Shown piece by piece: positions 1 through 7,017 of a stretch of 13,506 nt of DNA. The notes under the pieces are model-generated. The model did no database searches and was not told the DNA's origin. It worked only from the letters and a program-made list of their open reading frames with translations. A program made the position numbers and the translations under genes. The stretch comes from Candidatus Fermentithermobacillaceae bacterium UBA3907 (GTDB lineage Bacteria; Bacillota; Sulfobacillia; Fermentithermobacillales; Fermentithermobacillaceae): NCBI GenBank assembly GCA_002391545.1, contig DGFF01000094.1:1-13506 (forward strand), given 5' to 3'. Every line of letters starts with the position of its first letter. The first letter of the stretch is position 1.

Positions 1-386
1 AAAGCACACGTAGCCGAGTGCCTAAGCTTGTCGATCTCATCGTTAATCATTGCATCTTTTTCTATATAGGTATCCGTCTGAGGAATGTATGCCTCAGGCT
101 GGTAATAGTCATAGTAGCTAACAAAATATTCAACTGCATTTTCAGGAAAGAACGCTTTAAACTCTGAGGCCAGCTGAGCCGCCAAAATCTTATTGTGGGA
201 AACCACGAGGGTAGGCCGGTTTAGCTGTGCGACTACGTTGGCAATAGTAAATGTCTTGCCCGAACCTGTAACGCCCAGCAGCACCTGGTGCTTGTGTCCC
301 TTTTTTACGCCTTCTACAAGGGCGTTTATGGCTTCGGGCTGGTCCCCTGTAGGTTGAAAGTCAGAAACCAATTTGAAATCAGGCAA
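1..386 (-). CDS. uvrB: UvrABC excinuclease subunit B, N-terminal part (cut by window edge)
   Basis: UvrB receives damaged DNA from UvrA, opens the helix with its ATPase and beta-hairpin, and recruits UvrC for nucleotide excision repair in the cytoplasm. About 128 N-terminal residues are visible; the rest lies left of the window. The family's opening block (FKLVSDFQPTGDQPEAI) is followed by Walker A GVTGSGKT at about residues 38-45, then AAQLASEFKAFFPENAVEYF, and the beta-hairpin block YYDYYQPEAY at about 91-100 with TYIEKD after it. I chose the TTG at 386 because GGGGGA (398..393) lies 6 nt ahead of it. The ATG two codons upstream, at 392, would touch that Shine-Dalgarno directly, leaving no usable spacing; it stays as the alternative start. 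The gene has its own promoter just upstream. Family identity is certain; the exact start is less so. Confidence 0.96.
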   Translation of the reverse strand, partial: MPDFKLVSDFQPTGDQPEAINALVEGVKKGHKHQVLLGVTGSGKTFTIANVVAQLNRPTLVVSHNKILAAQLASEFKAFFPENAVEYFVSYYDYYQPEAYIPQTDTYIEKDAMINDEIDKLRHSATCA

Positions 387-406
387 TTCCATTCCCCCAT
401 CGGTAT

Positions 407-435
407 ATTATATCTTGCGAGGGGTAGGCAATCAA
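407..435 (-). promoter_or_regulatory. sigma-A-type promoter of uvrB
   Basis: Read on the minus strand, a -35 box TTGATT (435..430) and a perfect -10 TATAAT (412..407) are separated by exactly 17 bp. The predicted transcription start is near 400, giving a leader of only about 8-14 nt before the uvrB start codon. It lies in the 79-bp gap after the PDZ-protein stop, so uvrB can be transcribed independently of the genes upstream. Confidence 0.7.
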
Positions 436-442
436 ATGTTCT
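429..442 (-). promoter_or_regulatory. possible LexA (SOS) box over the uvrB -35
   Basis: The minus strand reads AGAACATTTGATTG, which matches 10 of 14 positions of the Bacillus-type SOS consensus CGAACATATGTTCG as I recall it. One half-site (GAAC) is perfect and the other (GATT) is degraded. It overlaps the -35 box of the uvrB promoter, where a repressor would be expected to bind, and uvrB is a classical SOS gene. No lexA is visible, so this is a weak call. Confidence 0.3.
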
Positions 443-471
443 ATATGTGCCCAAAGGTGAAAAACTATGAG

Positions 472-1758
472 CTAATCAGCAGCGTCTTGAGGTTCTTTCG
501 ATGGTTTCCGAAAAAGTTTTTTTATGAGAGCAAGAATGATGCCATCGGTCTGCTGGGTTACCATAGGCTGGTCTCCAGGCTCGGGAACAAATATTACACC
601 CAACGGTTGTCCAGATTCTTTCCGGACGTGCACCGTTTCAATTATGTGGGGCTCATCGCCCCTTCTAACCCTAAAAACCATGTAACCTTCGTCTGAAGTT
701 CTCAATATCTGTAAAATGTCGGCTTTAGAATTAACAGGCCACTCATTTACAGACAGTATTACATCGCCAGTCCTTATCCCCGCTTCTTCGGCAAAACTCT
801 TGTGTATCACATCTAAAACCATAACCCCTTCCTCAGGTGGTACATAAATAGGGGCATTTTCAAATTCTTCTTTCAAGCCTTTCCTTATTACCATTTCATG
901 GCCTATAGGAGAAAACAACGCTGCGATCCACGCGAACAAAGACCACCTAGACGCAGCAATTGAAAGAATAAGCAGAAGACCACTGTAAAGCATCAAGTTT
1001 TTAGAAGTGCTCTTAGCCTTATCCTTTGGCCTTGCAGCTACTGCGATGTCACCATATCCAAGAGCCGCGATAACAGGCATCATCGCAAAGATCATGTGTT
1101 CAGTATCTAGCGCCTCAGGAGGCCTGATAAGCGGCCACCAATCCGGTAGGACGATCATATTCTGGGCATTGGGAACGAGTACGCTTGGAATCAAGAATAA
1201 CACTAAAAGAGGGATGGGCCAGAACCGCTGCAGGGCAAACCCGCCTACTACTCTTCCATCCTTCTGGGAAACGTAGAAAGGAGTAGCACAAGAATGACCA
1301 GATATCCTTATCAAGAAAGACTCTGCAGCGTGCAAACAAGCCACAAGCCCCATAACTGAAGGTACATTTATCTCAGGCCAACCAAATATAAGATAACAAA
1401 GGGCCGCAATACCTCCTGCATAGGAATAGCATAACAACCTGGGACTTATTAGAAATAACAATATGGCTATGGGGAAGAGGTAACCTATTCCGCTATCGCT
1501 TACAGATACACCTACCAGCACTAGCAGAAGACTAGAGAGAAGCCCCCCTATAAGTCCAAGTCCTACGGCGTAAACGGTATTGTTAAGCGCCTTGTTCTTG
1601 GCCGCTCCGTATAAGTTTTTCTCAACAGATTGTATCTTTCGATATTGACCCGCCACGAGAACCAAAACGATGAGATACAAGATATCTACTACTATGTTAC
1701 TGAACATACTAGGATAGGAGCGGATAACCGAACGGATAAGATCCACTATGGCGTCCAA
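472..1758 (-). CDS. polytopic membrane protein with C-terminal PDZ domain
   Basis: A 428-residue integral membrane protein of unknown precise role. About seven or eight hydrophobic segments can be seen (roughly residues 20-37, 62-83, 91-109, 111-127, 178-195, 222-241, 255-283). They are followed by a PDZ domain at about 303-392 containing GVMVLDVIHKSFAEEAGI and GDVILSVNEWPV, then a short basic and acidic tail. PDZ domains bind C-termini or unfolded peptides. No protease motif (no HExxH, no Ser/Lys dyad block) is visible, so an adaptor or scaffold role is likelier than a site-2-type protease. The start is TTG, preceded by AAAGGAG with 8-nt spacing. It lies 36 bp after ctpA on the same strand, so the two are probably co-transcribed. 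PDZ membrane proteins between ctpA and uvrB are, as I recall, usual in Gram-positive anaerobes. Confidence 0.85.
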   Translation of the reverse strand: MDAIVDLIRSVIRSYPSMFSNIVVDILYLIVLVLVAGQYRKIQSVEKNLYGAAKNKALNNTVYAVGLGLIGGLLSSLLLVLVGVSVSDSGIGYLFPIAILLFLISPRLLCYSYAGGIAALCYLIFGWPEINVPSVMGLVACLHAAESFLIRISGHSCATPFYVSQKDGRVVGGFALQRFWPIPLLVLFLIPSVLVPNAQNMIVLPDWWPLIRPPEALDTEHMIFAMMPVIAALGYGDIAVAARPKDKAKSTSKNLMLYSGLLLILSIAASRWSLFAWIAALFSPIGHEMVIRKGLKEEFENAPIYVPPEEGVMVLDVIHKSFAEEAGIRTGDVILSVNEWPVNSKADILQILRTSDEGYMVFRVRRGDEPHIIETVHVRKESGQPLGVIFVPEPGDQPMVTQQTDGIILALIKKLFRKPSKEPQDAAD

Positions 1759-1794
1759 GTACAGTTCTCCTTTCTCCTAAGGAACAAACCCAAA

Positions 1795-2937
1795 CTACTG
1801 TGCTTTGCGAATTTCCTCTTTGGCAATCTCCAATGCCTTTGCAAGTTGTTCATCGTCTCCTTCTATCACTATATCAGGCTCAAGCCCTACACCATGGATC
1901 GATCGCCCCTTAGGAGTAAAATACTCGGCTATGGTAACCTTCACGTACGACCCATCTTTGAGCTTAAACGAATTCTGAACCAAACCCTTGCCAAAGGTGG
2001 TCTTTCCTATCAAAGTACCCACTTCGTAGTCTTGTATGGCTCCAGCCAATATTTCTGAAGCGCTAGCAGTACCTTCATTAACCAAAACGCAAAGAGGCAT
2101 TCCCAAACCTGGGCCAGTCGATCCGAAGCTTGTCTCTTCAAACTTCCTTCCACTTATGGTGACGACTGTGCCTCTCGGTAGGAACAAATTTGCAATGTTG
2201 ATACACGAATCCAGTAGTCCCCCACCGTTGTATCGCAAATCTAGCACAATTGCTTGTGCCCCTTGAGTTTTTAGATCTTTTAGCGCAGTTGCTACTTCGG
2301 TGTGAGCGTTTTCACTGAAGTTTATGAGCTCGATGTAGCCGATGTTATCTTCTTTCATCCCATAATTTACTGCTGGAACCACAATGTTTTCTCTCATTAC
2401 CACGAAATCAAGGGTCTCACCGTTTCTGAAAACTGTAATCTCAACCTCAGTCCCTGCAGGACCTCTTATGAGAGCTGCTGCTTCATCCATGCTAGAGATA
2501 TCTTTTCCGTCCACGCTAAGGATGATATCATTGGCCTTGAGACCGGCACTCTCTGCAGGAGTCCCTTTCATAGGCGCTATGATAGTCACCTGTCCATCTC
2601 TTACCCCAATGGTTATACCTATCCCCGAGTACTCACCAGTAGTTGAAATGGAAAACTCGATCCATTCTTTCTCAGTCATGTATGCAGTGTAAGGATCACC
2701 TAAGGCGGATACGACCCCGCGAGGAGCTCCTTCCAAAATTTCCGACTTATCAAAATCTTTGTAGTAAGTCTGGTCCAAAACCTGTACCACTTCGTAAACT
2801 TTGAGAAATGGCGTGCGCTGAACCAAAAAATACGAGCAAAAACCTAAGGTAACCAACACCGATATAAGAGCCGTGATAATACACGCTCTTAAGGTCTTTC
2901 GGGGTTTTCGGGTTTGTCGTTCAGTGCTCTCGTCCAT
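1795..2937 (-). CDS. ctpA: S41 family C-terminal processing peptidase (CtpA/CtpB/Prc type)
   Basis: A membrane-anchored serine protease that acts outside the membrane and cuts substrates near their C-terminus. An N-terminal TM anchor spans about residues 17-39. An N-terminal helical segment contains QTYYKDFDKSEILEG and GDPYTAYM, followed by a PDZ domain at about 100-175 and then the S41 core. The Ser/Lys catalytic pair fits S292 (in NEGTASASE) and K317 (in FGKGLVQ), with Q321 in the place of the third residue; these spacings (25 and 4) equal those of B. subtilis CtpB S309/K334/Q338 as I recall them. At 380 residues it is of ordinary length. The ATG start has GGTGGTGAT just upstream. In other bacteria such enzymes trim wall hydrolases or, as CtpB, sporulation regulators. 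Here it heads a transcript with the PDZ protein and lies one block away from ftsEX and an M23 hydrolase, which favours a wall role. Substrate unknown. Confidence 0.94.
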   Translation of the reverse strand: MDESTERQTRKPRKTLRACIITALISVLVTLGFCSYFLVQRTPFLKVYEVVQVLDQTYYKDFDKSEILEGAPRGVVSALGDPYTAYMTEKEWIEFSISTTGEYSGIGITIGVRDGQVTIIAPMKGTPAESAGLKANDIILSVDGKDISSMDEAAALIRGPAGTEVEITVFRNGETLDFVVMRENIVVPAVNYGMKEDNIGYIELINFSENAHTEVATALKDLKTQGAQAIVLDLRYNGGGLLDSCINIANLFLPRGTVVTISGRKFEETSFGSTGPGLGMPLCVLVNEGTASASEILAGAIQDYEVGTLIGKTTFGKGLVQNSFKLKDGSYVKVTIAEYFTPKGRSIHGVGLEPDIVIEGDDEQLAKALEIAKEEIRKAQ

Positions 2938-3028
2938 AGAATCACCACCACTTTTAACTTAGAACGCCAGAAGAAACACCTGGATTGAAATAGTAGAGAG
3001 CATAATGCATCGTACTTAGTCTAGCACA

Positions 3029-3057
3029 ATTAGACCATTGACTCTATAAGAAAGCAA
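3029..3057 (-). promoter_or_regulatory. candidate promoter of ctpA-PDZ pair
   Basis: On the minus strand, TTGCTT (3057..3052) and TCTAAT (3034..3029) are separated by 17 bp. The predicted start is near 3022, leaving a leader of about 85 nt before the ctpA ATG. Both boxes deviate from consensus, so the call is moderate. It lies back-to-back with the rightward permease promoter. Confidence 0.4.
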
Positions 3058-3064
3058 TAAATCG

Positions 3065-3092
3065 TTGCCATATAGAGGTAATACGATATAAT
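3065..3092 (+). promoter_or_regulatory. sigma-A-type promoter of the permease pair
   Basis: TTGCCA (3065-3070) and a perfect TATAAT (3087-3092) are separated by 16 bp. The predicted start near 3099 gives a leader of about 80 nt before the TTG start at 3179. The two -35 boxes of this and the leftward ctpA promoter are only about 7 bp apart, so one bound regulator could affect both. Confidence 0.6.
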
Positions 3093-3101
3093 GCGGCGAA
3101 A

Positions 3102-3114
3102 CCTAAAATTTAGG
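3102..3114. repeat. perfect inverted repeat at the permease transcription start
   Basis: CCTAAA and TTTAGG flank a single central A: a perfect 6-bp dyad just past the predicted start of transcription (about +4 to +16). This is a common place for a repressor operator. The spacing is too short for an RNA hairpin, so DNA binding by a dimer is the better reading. No regulator gene lies nearby in the window. Confidence 0.4.
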
Positions 3115-3130
3115 GCAAAGAGTTTAGAAT

Positions 3131-3150
3131 GCTAACACATGCTACTACAT
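3131..3150 (+). repeat. tandem near-repeat in the permease leader
   Basis: Two adjacent 10-mers, GCTAACACAT and GCTACTACAT, agree at 8 of 10 positions. They lie between the inverted repeat and the ribosome-binding-site hairpin. This could be a direct-repeat binding site or chance. Confidence 0.25.
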
Positions 3151-3158
3151 GAAACAGG

Positions 3159-3171
3159 CACCTGGTAGGTG
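3159..3171 (+). promoter_or_regulatory. hairpin covering the Shine-Dalgarno of the first permease
   Basis: CACCT (3159-3163) pairs perfectly with AGGTG (3167-3171) across a 3-nt loop GGT. AGGTGA (3167-3172) is the Shine-Dalgarno for the TTG start at 3179, 6 nt further on. In RNA the 5-bp stem would hide the ribosome-binding site, so it may damp translation or form a small switch. The stem is short and could be coincidental. Confidence 0.35.
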
Positions 3172-3178
3172 AAAATAT

Positions 3179-4654
3179 TTGAATTTCTCTAAACTAGCCG
3201 TAACAGAGATCAAACGAAACCCCACAAGGACGCGAATTGCTGTCTTAGCTTCCGCTTTGGCTGCGATGCTAATCATTCTCCTTAGGATTATCCCAGAAGG
3301 CTACCCATTAGAAATTGCCATGCCTGAGCGTACTTATTCCGGGGGTGACATCGTAATATTCCCAGCTCTGGCTCCCATATCCTCGGCAGAGGACAAGGCT
3401 CTCATCTTGCGCGATTGGCAGGGAAGCGATTGGCAATCTCATATCTTATACTACTTCCCGAAAATTAAAAAGACAGGATATTTCTGCAGCGAAGGCGCTA
3501 TAGGCTGGCGCGCAATGATCCCAAAGGACGTCATATCCGCTATTTCAGATATTCCAAACATTAAAAACGTATATCCCTACAGGGCCTTACCTTGTTTAGT
3601 CACTACAGAGACGTCGGGAACCTTCCCGGCTATTCTCAGGGGTTTTAATGAACAGCCACCACATTCTCTGGAACCTTACTTACATAAAGAGGAAAAACAC
3701 AACCCTTCCAGGTTTTTTTCTGAATCTTGCGTCGAAGATATGGAGGCAATAACATCTCGTCAGGTGATGGGAAAAATTCCACCTGGAAGCACAATACACG
3801 TGGCAATTCCTGAACCCAGAGTTGCGGAATTTGTTTCTCCAAACGGTGACACCACTCTACATATGGGTATGGACTGGGATAATTTAGCCAAATATTCCTT
3901 TTTGGTAGTAGGCGAATATTCAATCAAAGTCCACGAGGTAATAGATTATGAGGCCTCTTTGGGGTCACCTGATCCCCATCCAAAGACGATTCCTTTGTAT
4001 TGGGAGAGACCGGAAATCCTTATACCTTCTGCTCTTTTCGAAAAGATAGCCGAAGAGACTAGTGATAACATTGACCCTGCGTATTTTGAGCCGTTCTCCT
4101 CAGTTTTTCCAACATACCAGATCACACTGACTGTAGACAATATGTCTCAAATCCACCAAACTACTCATCTCATTAGGGAAGCCCTTGGCGACGACTACGG
4201 CGTCTACGCTATTCCTGAAGCTCTTTTCGATACTAGTTCAAAAGGTCATGTAGTAATGCCGCCTGACCTGCACAAATTGTTTTCTGGTCTGATCATGCTA
4301 TTCTCCGCCTTCGTGGTTGCAGGAAACATATACATTATTGTAGTGCAGCAAAAGCGCAAGATAGGACTTTTCCGAGTCGTGGGTGCAACATCTAAAGATA
4401 TTAGGCAATACGTACTCACAATGGTTGCATACGTTTCTCTTAGTGGAACATGCATCGGGGCCCTGCTAGGAAACCTGCTCTACTTTTTCTCCTTTTTAGC
4501 ATCAGATATGGCATTTGGTACCTGGCTTAGTCAAGTATTATCTGAGTTCGCAATAATCACCGGTATATCTCTACTTATTTCTTTAAGTATAGGATTCTCC
4601 ATTGCCCACTGGGCTTCTAAGTTGCCTTGTGCGGAGGTGCTAAGTCATGAGTAA
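3179..4654 (+). CDS. FtsX/MacB-type ABC transporter permease, large extracytoplasmic domain
   Basis: A 491-residue permease-type protein with the four-TM FtsX/MacB layout. TM1 is at about residues 19-38, an extracytoplasmic domain of about 325 residues follows (40-365), and then come three TM segments (about 366-389, 410-438, 456-477). The coupling block RKIGLFRVVGATSKDIRQYV lies at about 393-412, where this family contacts its ATPase. The outer domain carries a few cysteines (for example in YFCSEG, LPCLV and SESCVE) that could form disulfides. The start is TTG with AGGTGA 6 nt upstream. Its stop overlaps the next permease start by 8 bp, so the two are translated together and probably form a heterodimer. 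Proteins of this type usually do mechanical work on periplasmic or wall-side partners, or move lipids, lipoproteins or peptides; the substrate here is unknown. No dedicated ATP-binding gene is next to it. Confidence 0.85.
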   Translation: MNFSKLAVTEIKRNPTRTRIAVLASALAAMLIILLRIIPEGYPLEIAMPERTYSGGDIVIFPALAPISSAEDKALILRDWQGSDWQSHILYYFPKIKKTGYFCSEGAIGWRAMIPKDVISAISDIPNIKNVYPYRALPCLVTTETSGTFPAILRGFNEQPPHSLEPYLHKEEKHNPSRFFSESCVEDMEAITSRQVMGKIPPGSTIHVAIPEPRVAEFVSPNGDTTLHMGMDWDNLAKYSFLVVGEYSIKVHEVIDYEASLGSPDPHPKTIPLYWERPEILIPSALFEKIAEETSDNIDPAYFEPFSSVFPTYQITLTVDNMSQIHQTTHLIREALGDDYGVYAIPEALFDTSSKGHVVMPPDLHKLFSGLIMLFSAFVVAGNIYIIVVQQKRKIGLFRVVGATSKDIRQYVLTMVAYVSLSGTCIGALLGNLLYFFSFLASDMAFGTWLSQVLSEFAIITGISLLISLSIGFSIAHWASKLPCAEVLSHE

Positions 4655-5819
4655 AGGTTTGTTCCCACTTCACAGTCTAATAGCCAAAAGAAGGATCCGT
4701 TACACCCCGTTTTTTGCCGTTTTTGTCCTGTGTGCGGTAACTGTAAGTGTGGCTACTTCGTTTCTGGTTACAACTATAATAGCAACAAATGTCGAATTAT
4801 TCTCCGCGCAAGTAAAAGAATCGGTCATGCCGTTTGACGGAATAATGCTCTTTGCAAACCAGGAGGAACTGGACGCCTTTATGACGCCGGAAAATCGCAT
4901 GAGCATTGGTAGGCTTGATTGGACGACAACCTATTATATGGAAGTTGAGAGCACAATAGGCCCGCTCAAACTTCTAGGAAACGGCGTAGACTTGGAGAGT
5001 GATACAATAGAGTTTCTTTATCCTTGGACTCCCTCCCAACGTAAAGATACACAAGACTGGGAGATCAAAGCATGGGCTTTAGGGGGAAGCGGTCCTAGTA
5101 CCAAATTTGCCTGGAACAACGTGATCTGCAAGTATGAGGACGAATCGATACCCTGCACGTTATATGGTTGGGCATCTGTCAATCCTTCTCTGATTGCAGA
5201 TGTAAAGGGGAGTAAACCTTGCATTATTCTAACTCAAAAAGAACAGGCTCCCGCGCACCACATCTCGCTGTTCTCTTTCGAACCCTCGACGAAAGACCTG
5301 TTTGCTGCCGTCGAGCAACACTCACCCAGAGTCACTAAAGTCATCACCCCACTCTCAGGAAAAACTTCTCTGGCAAGCGCTACTAAAGGAGCGTTCTCTT
5401 ACTGGCATGTAGCATCCTTATTAGTATTGCTTGGAGCGGCTGTAGCCATAACATGCGTGCTCACAGTCTCATTTCTTGGTCGTAAACGCCCACTCGGTAT
5501 AATGCGCGTCCTGGGAGCTACGGTTTCAGACATAACTAGGATGATGTCTGTGGAAGCCGCCTACATGGGAACACCAGGCATAGTTCTTGGCGTATTTGCA
5601 GGAAGGTATCTTGCAGGATTCCTACAACAAGGGTCAGTACTGCCGTGGAGCGCTTACGCAGTTTCTATAACAACGGGACTGTTAACCCTGATTGCAGGAG
5701 TCTATTTGCCTGTAAGAATGATTAAAAATGCCAATTGCCAGCAACTTCTAAACGACAGACCGGTATATGTAGTTTCAAACCCATCATGCGAAGAGTGTGG
5801 CCTTTGCGGCGGAATTTAG
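4647..5819 (+). CDS. FtsX/MacB-type ABC transporter permease with C-terminal CxxCxxC tail
   Basis: A 390-residue partner of the preceding permease. TM1 is at about residues 21-45 and an outer domain of about 205 residues follows. TM2-TM4 are at about 252-275, 304-326 and 337-356, with the family block RKRPLGIMRVLGATVSDITR at about 279-298. After the last TM comes the usual short basic stretch (PVRMIKNANCQQLL) and then an unusual end: CEECGLCGG, with C381, C384 and C387, plus C364 further in. The family topology puts this tail in the cytoplasm. It resembles a metal or Fe-S ligand cluster, which is not typical of FtsX/MacB permeases. The ATG start has GGAGGTG 7 nt upstream, inside the end of the first gene. 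It converges with the M23 gene, leaving 15 bp and no visible terminator. Function unknown. Confidence 0.83.
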   Translation: MSKGLFPLHSLIAKRRIRYTPFFAVFVLCAVTVSVATSFLVTTIIATNVELFSAQVKESVMPFDGIMLFANQEELDAFMTPENRMSIGRLDWTTTYYMEVESTIGPLKLLGNGVDLESDTIEFLYPWTPSQRKDTQDWEIKAWALGGSGPSTKFAWNNVICKYEDESIPCTLYGWASVNPSLIADVKGSKPCIILTQKEQAPAHHISLFSFEPSTKDLFAAVEQHSPRVTKVITPLSGKTSLASATKGAFSYWHVASLLVLLGAAVAITCVLTVSFLGRKRPLGIMRVLGATVSDITRMMSVEAAYMGTPGIVLGVFAGRYLAGFLQQGSVLPWSAYAVSITTGLLTLIAGVYLPVRMIKNANCQQLLNDRPVYVVSNPSCEECGLCGGI

Positions 5820-5834
5820 ATGCACATATAGGGT

Positions 5835-6998
5835 TTAAAACTTTACCCAGTTCCGGGGGTTATCGGTCACACCTTTGATGCGCACTTCAAAGTGAAGATG
5901 AGGGCCTGTAGACACCCCAGTGCTCCCTGCAAGAGCTACGGTCTGCCCTCTGGTCACTATGTCACCTTTCTTCACAAGAAGTTTGGAAGCGTGACCATAT
6001 AAGGTTGAGATTCCTCCTCCGTGGTCAATAATCACGCAAAGTCCGTAACCGCCATTTGACCCTGATAGTATAACTGTCCCATCCTCTGCAGCCTTTATGG
6101 GAGTGCCAGAGTTAACCGCAATATCTATTCCCGAATGCCATTTATACTTGCCAAGTATTGGGTGCCACCTGTTTCCGTACTCTGAACTTACCCACCCGCC
6201 CGATACAGGACGTATCATAGATAGTCCTCCAGGCTTTTCCCTTTGGTGCCCTTCAGCCTGAAGGTCTGCTATGACCTTTTCCAGAGCTTTGGATTCACGC
6301 TCCATTTGGTCTAGAGCTTCTTCCAACTTCTCCCGATCCTGCTGCAACTGTGCAAGATACCTCTCTCTATCGTTACTCCGCGACGCCACTGCTGCCCTTT
6401 TCTCCTCCTCCTGCTTCTTAGACCATGTCATATCTTCCAGGTCTTTTTCGAGAGACTCTTTTTTCTCATCTAGGGCAACTTTCATAGCCTGATATTCTTC
6501 AATAAGCCGTACATCGTCCTGGGCAATTTCTCGGAGATAATACAACCTAGCCATAAAATCCGAGAGGCTGTTTGAGCTAAGGAGTACCTCAAGATAAGAC
6601 ATTTGGCCCGCTTTATACATGGACACAAGTCTTTCACTAAACAATTCTTTTTGCTCAGCTATTTTGAGTTCCATGTCTTCGATTTCTCGTTTGGTCTCAG
6701 ATATTCTACCGTTTAAATAATCGATCCTCGCTAATATGTACTCCAGTTCTTTTTCCGACAAAGCGAGCTCCATCTCTAGCTTCTCCAGTTCTTTTAACAC
6801 AGATGTTTCAGACCGCCGCTTTGAGTCGATTTCCTTTTGATATTGTTCGATCTCCCTTTGTATTCGCTCCAGTTCCTCGAACTTATCATCCAAGATTCCT
6901 GCTTTGGCTACATTAAAGTAATTGGCAGTAGTTAGGCACAATGCAGCCAAGAGGACAAAAACTAATAAGCCCCCGTATCTGAATTTGTGCTTTTTCAT
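5835..6998 (-). CDS. coiled-coil murein hydrolase activator/endopeptidase, M23 family (EnvC/PcsB/CwlO-like partner of FtsEX)
   Basis: A 387-residue secreted wall hydrolase. The N-terminus is a signal sequence or anchor (about residues 8-32, possible cleavage after AKA). Residues about 36-250 form a long charged coiled coil. A LytM/M23 domain (about 262-387) carries a complete metal site: HSGID (H288, D292) and HLHFE (H367, H369), with H336 in LYGH. Because the ligands are intact, it should be an active zinc endopeptidase that cuts peptidoglycan peptides, unlike E. coli EnvC, which has lost them. The coiled coil is the part expected to dock on the FtsX outer loop. The ATG start has GGAGGT 6 nt upstream, and the gene begins 19 bp after ftsX, so ftsE-ftsX-hydrolase is one unit. 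CwlO and PcsB of Gram-positives are FtsEX-dependent in the same way but have CHAP/NlpC catalytic domains. Confidence 0.92.
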   Translation of the reverse strand: MKKHKFRYGGLLVFVLLAALCLTTANYFNVAKAGILDDKFEELERIQREIEQYQKEIDSKRRSETSVLKELEKLEMELALSEKELEYILARIDYLNGRISETKREIEDMELKIAEQKELFSERLVSMYKAGQMSYLEVLLSSNSLSDFMARLYYLREIAQDDVRLIEEYQAMKVALDEKKESLEKDLEDMTWSKKQEEEKRAAVASRSNDRERYLAQLQQDREKLEEALDQMERESKALEKVIADLQAEGHQREKPGGLSMIRPVSGGWVSSEYGNRWHPILGKYKWHSGIDIAVNSGTPIKAAEDGTVILSGSNGGYGLCVIIDHGGGISTLYGHASKLLVKKGDIVTRGQTVALAGSTGVSTGPHLHFEVRIKGVTDNPRNWVKF

Positions 6999-7017
6999 GG
7001 TATGACCTCCAAAACAA

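Noticed and set aside
1630..2058. Plus-strand open frame of 142 codons
   Set aside because: It lies antisense to the PDZ protein and ctpA genes, has no family motif and no good ribosome-binding site.
2967..2982. CCAG/CTGG inverted repeat in the ctpA leader
   Set aside because: Only 4 bp with a loop of about 8 nt; likely chance.
3179..5819. Permease pair as a mobile-element cargo
   Set aside because: No transposase, integrase, terminal repeats or tRNA-linked attachment site is visible at either edge, and base composition looks like the neighbours.
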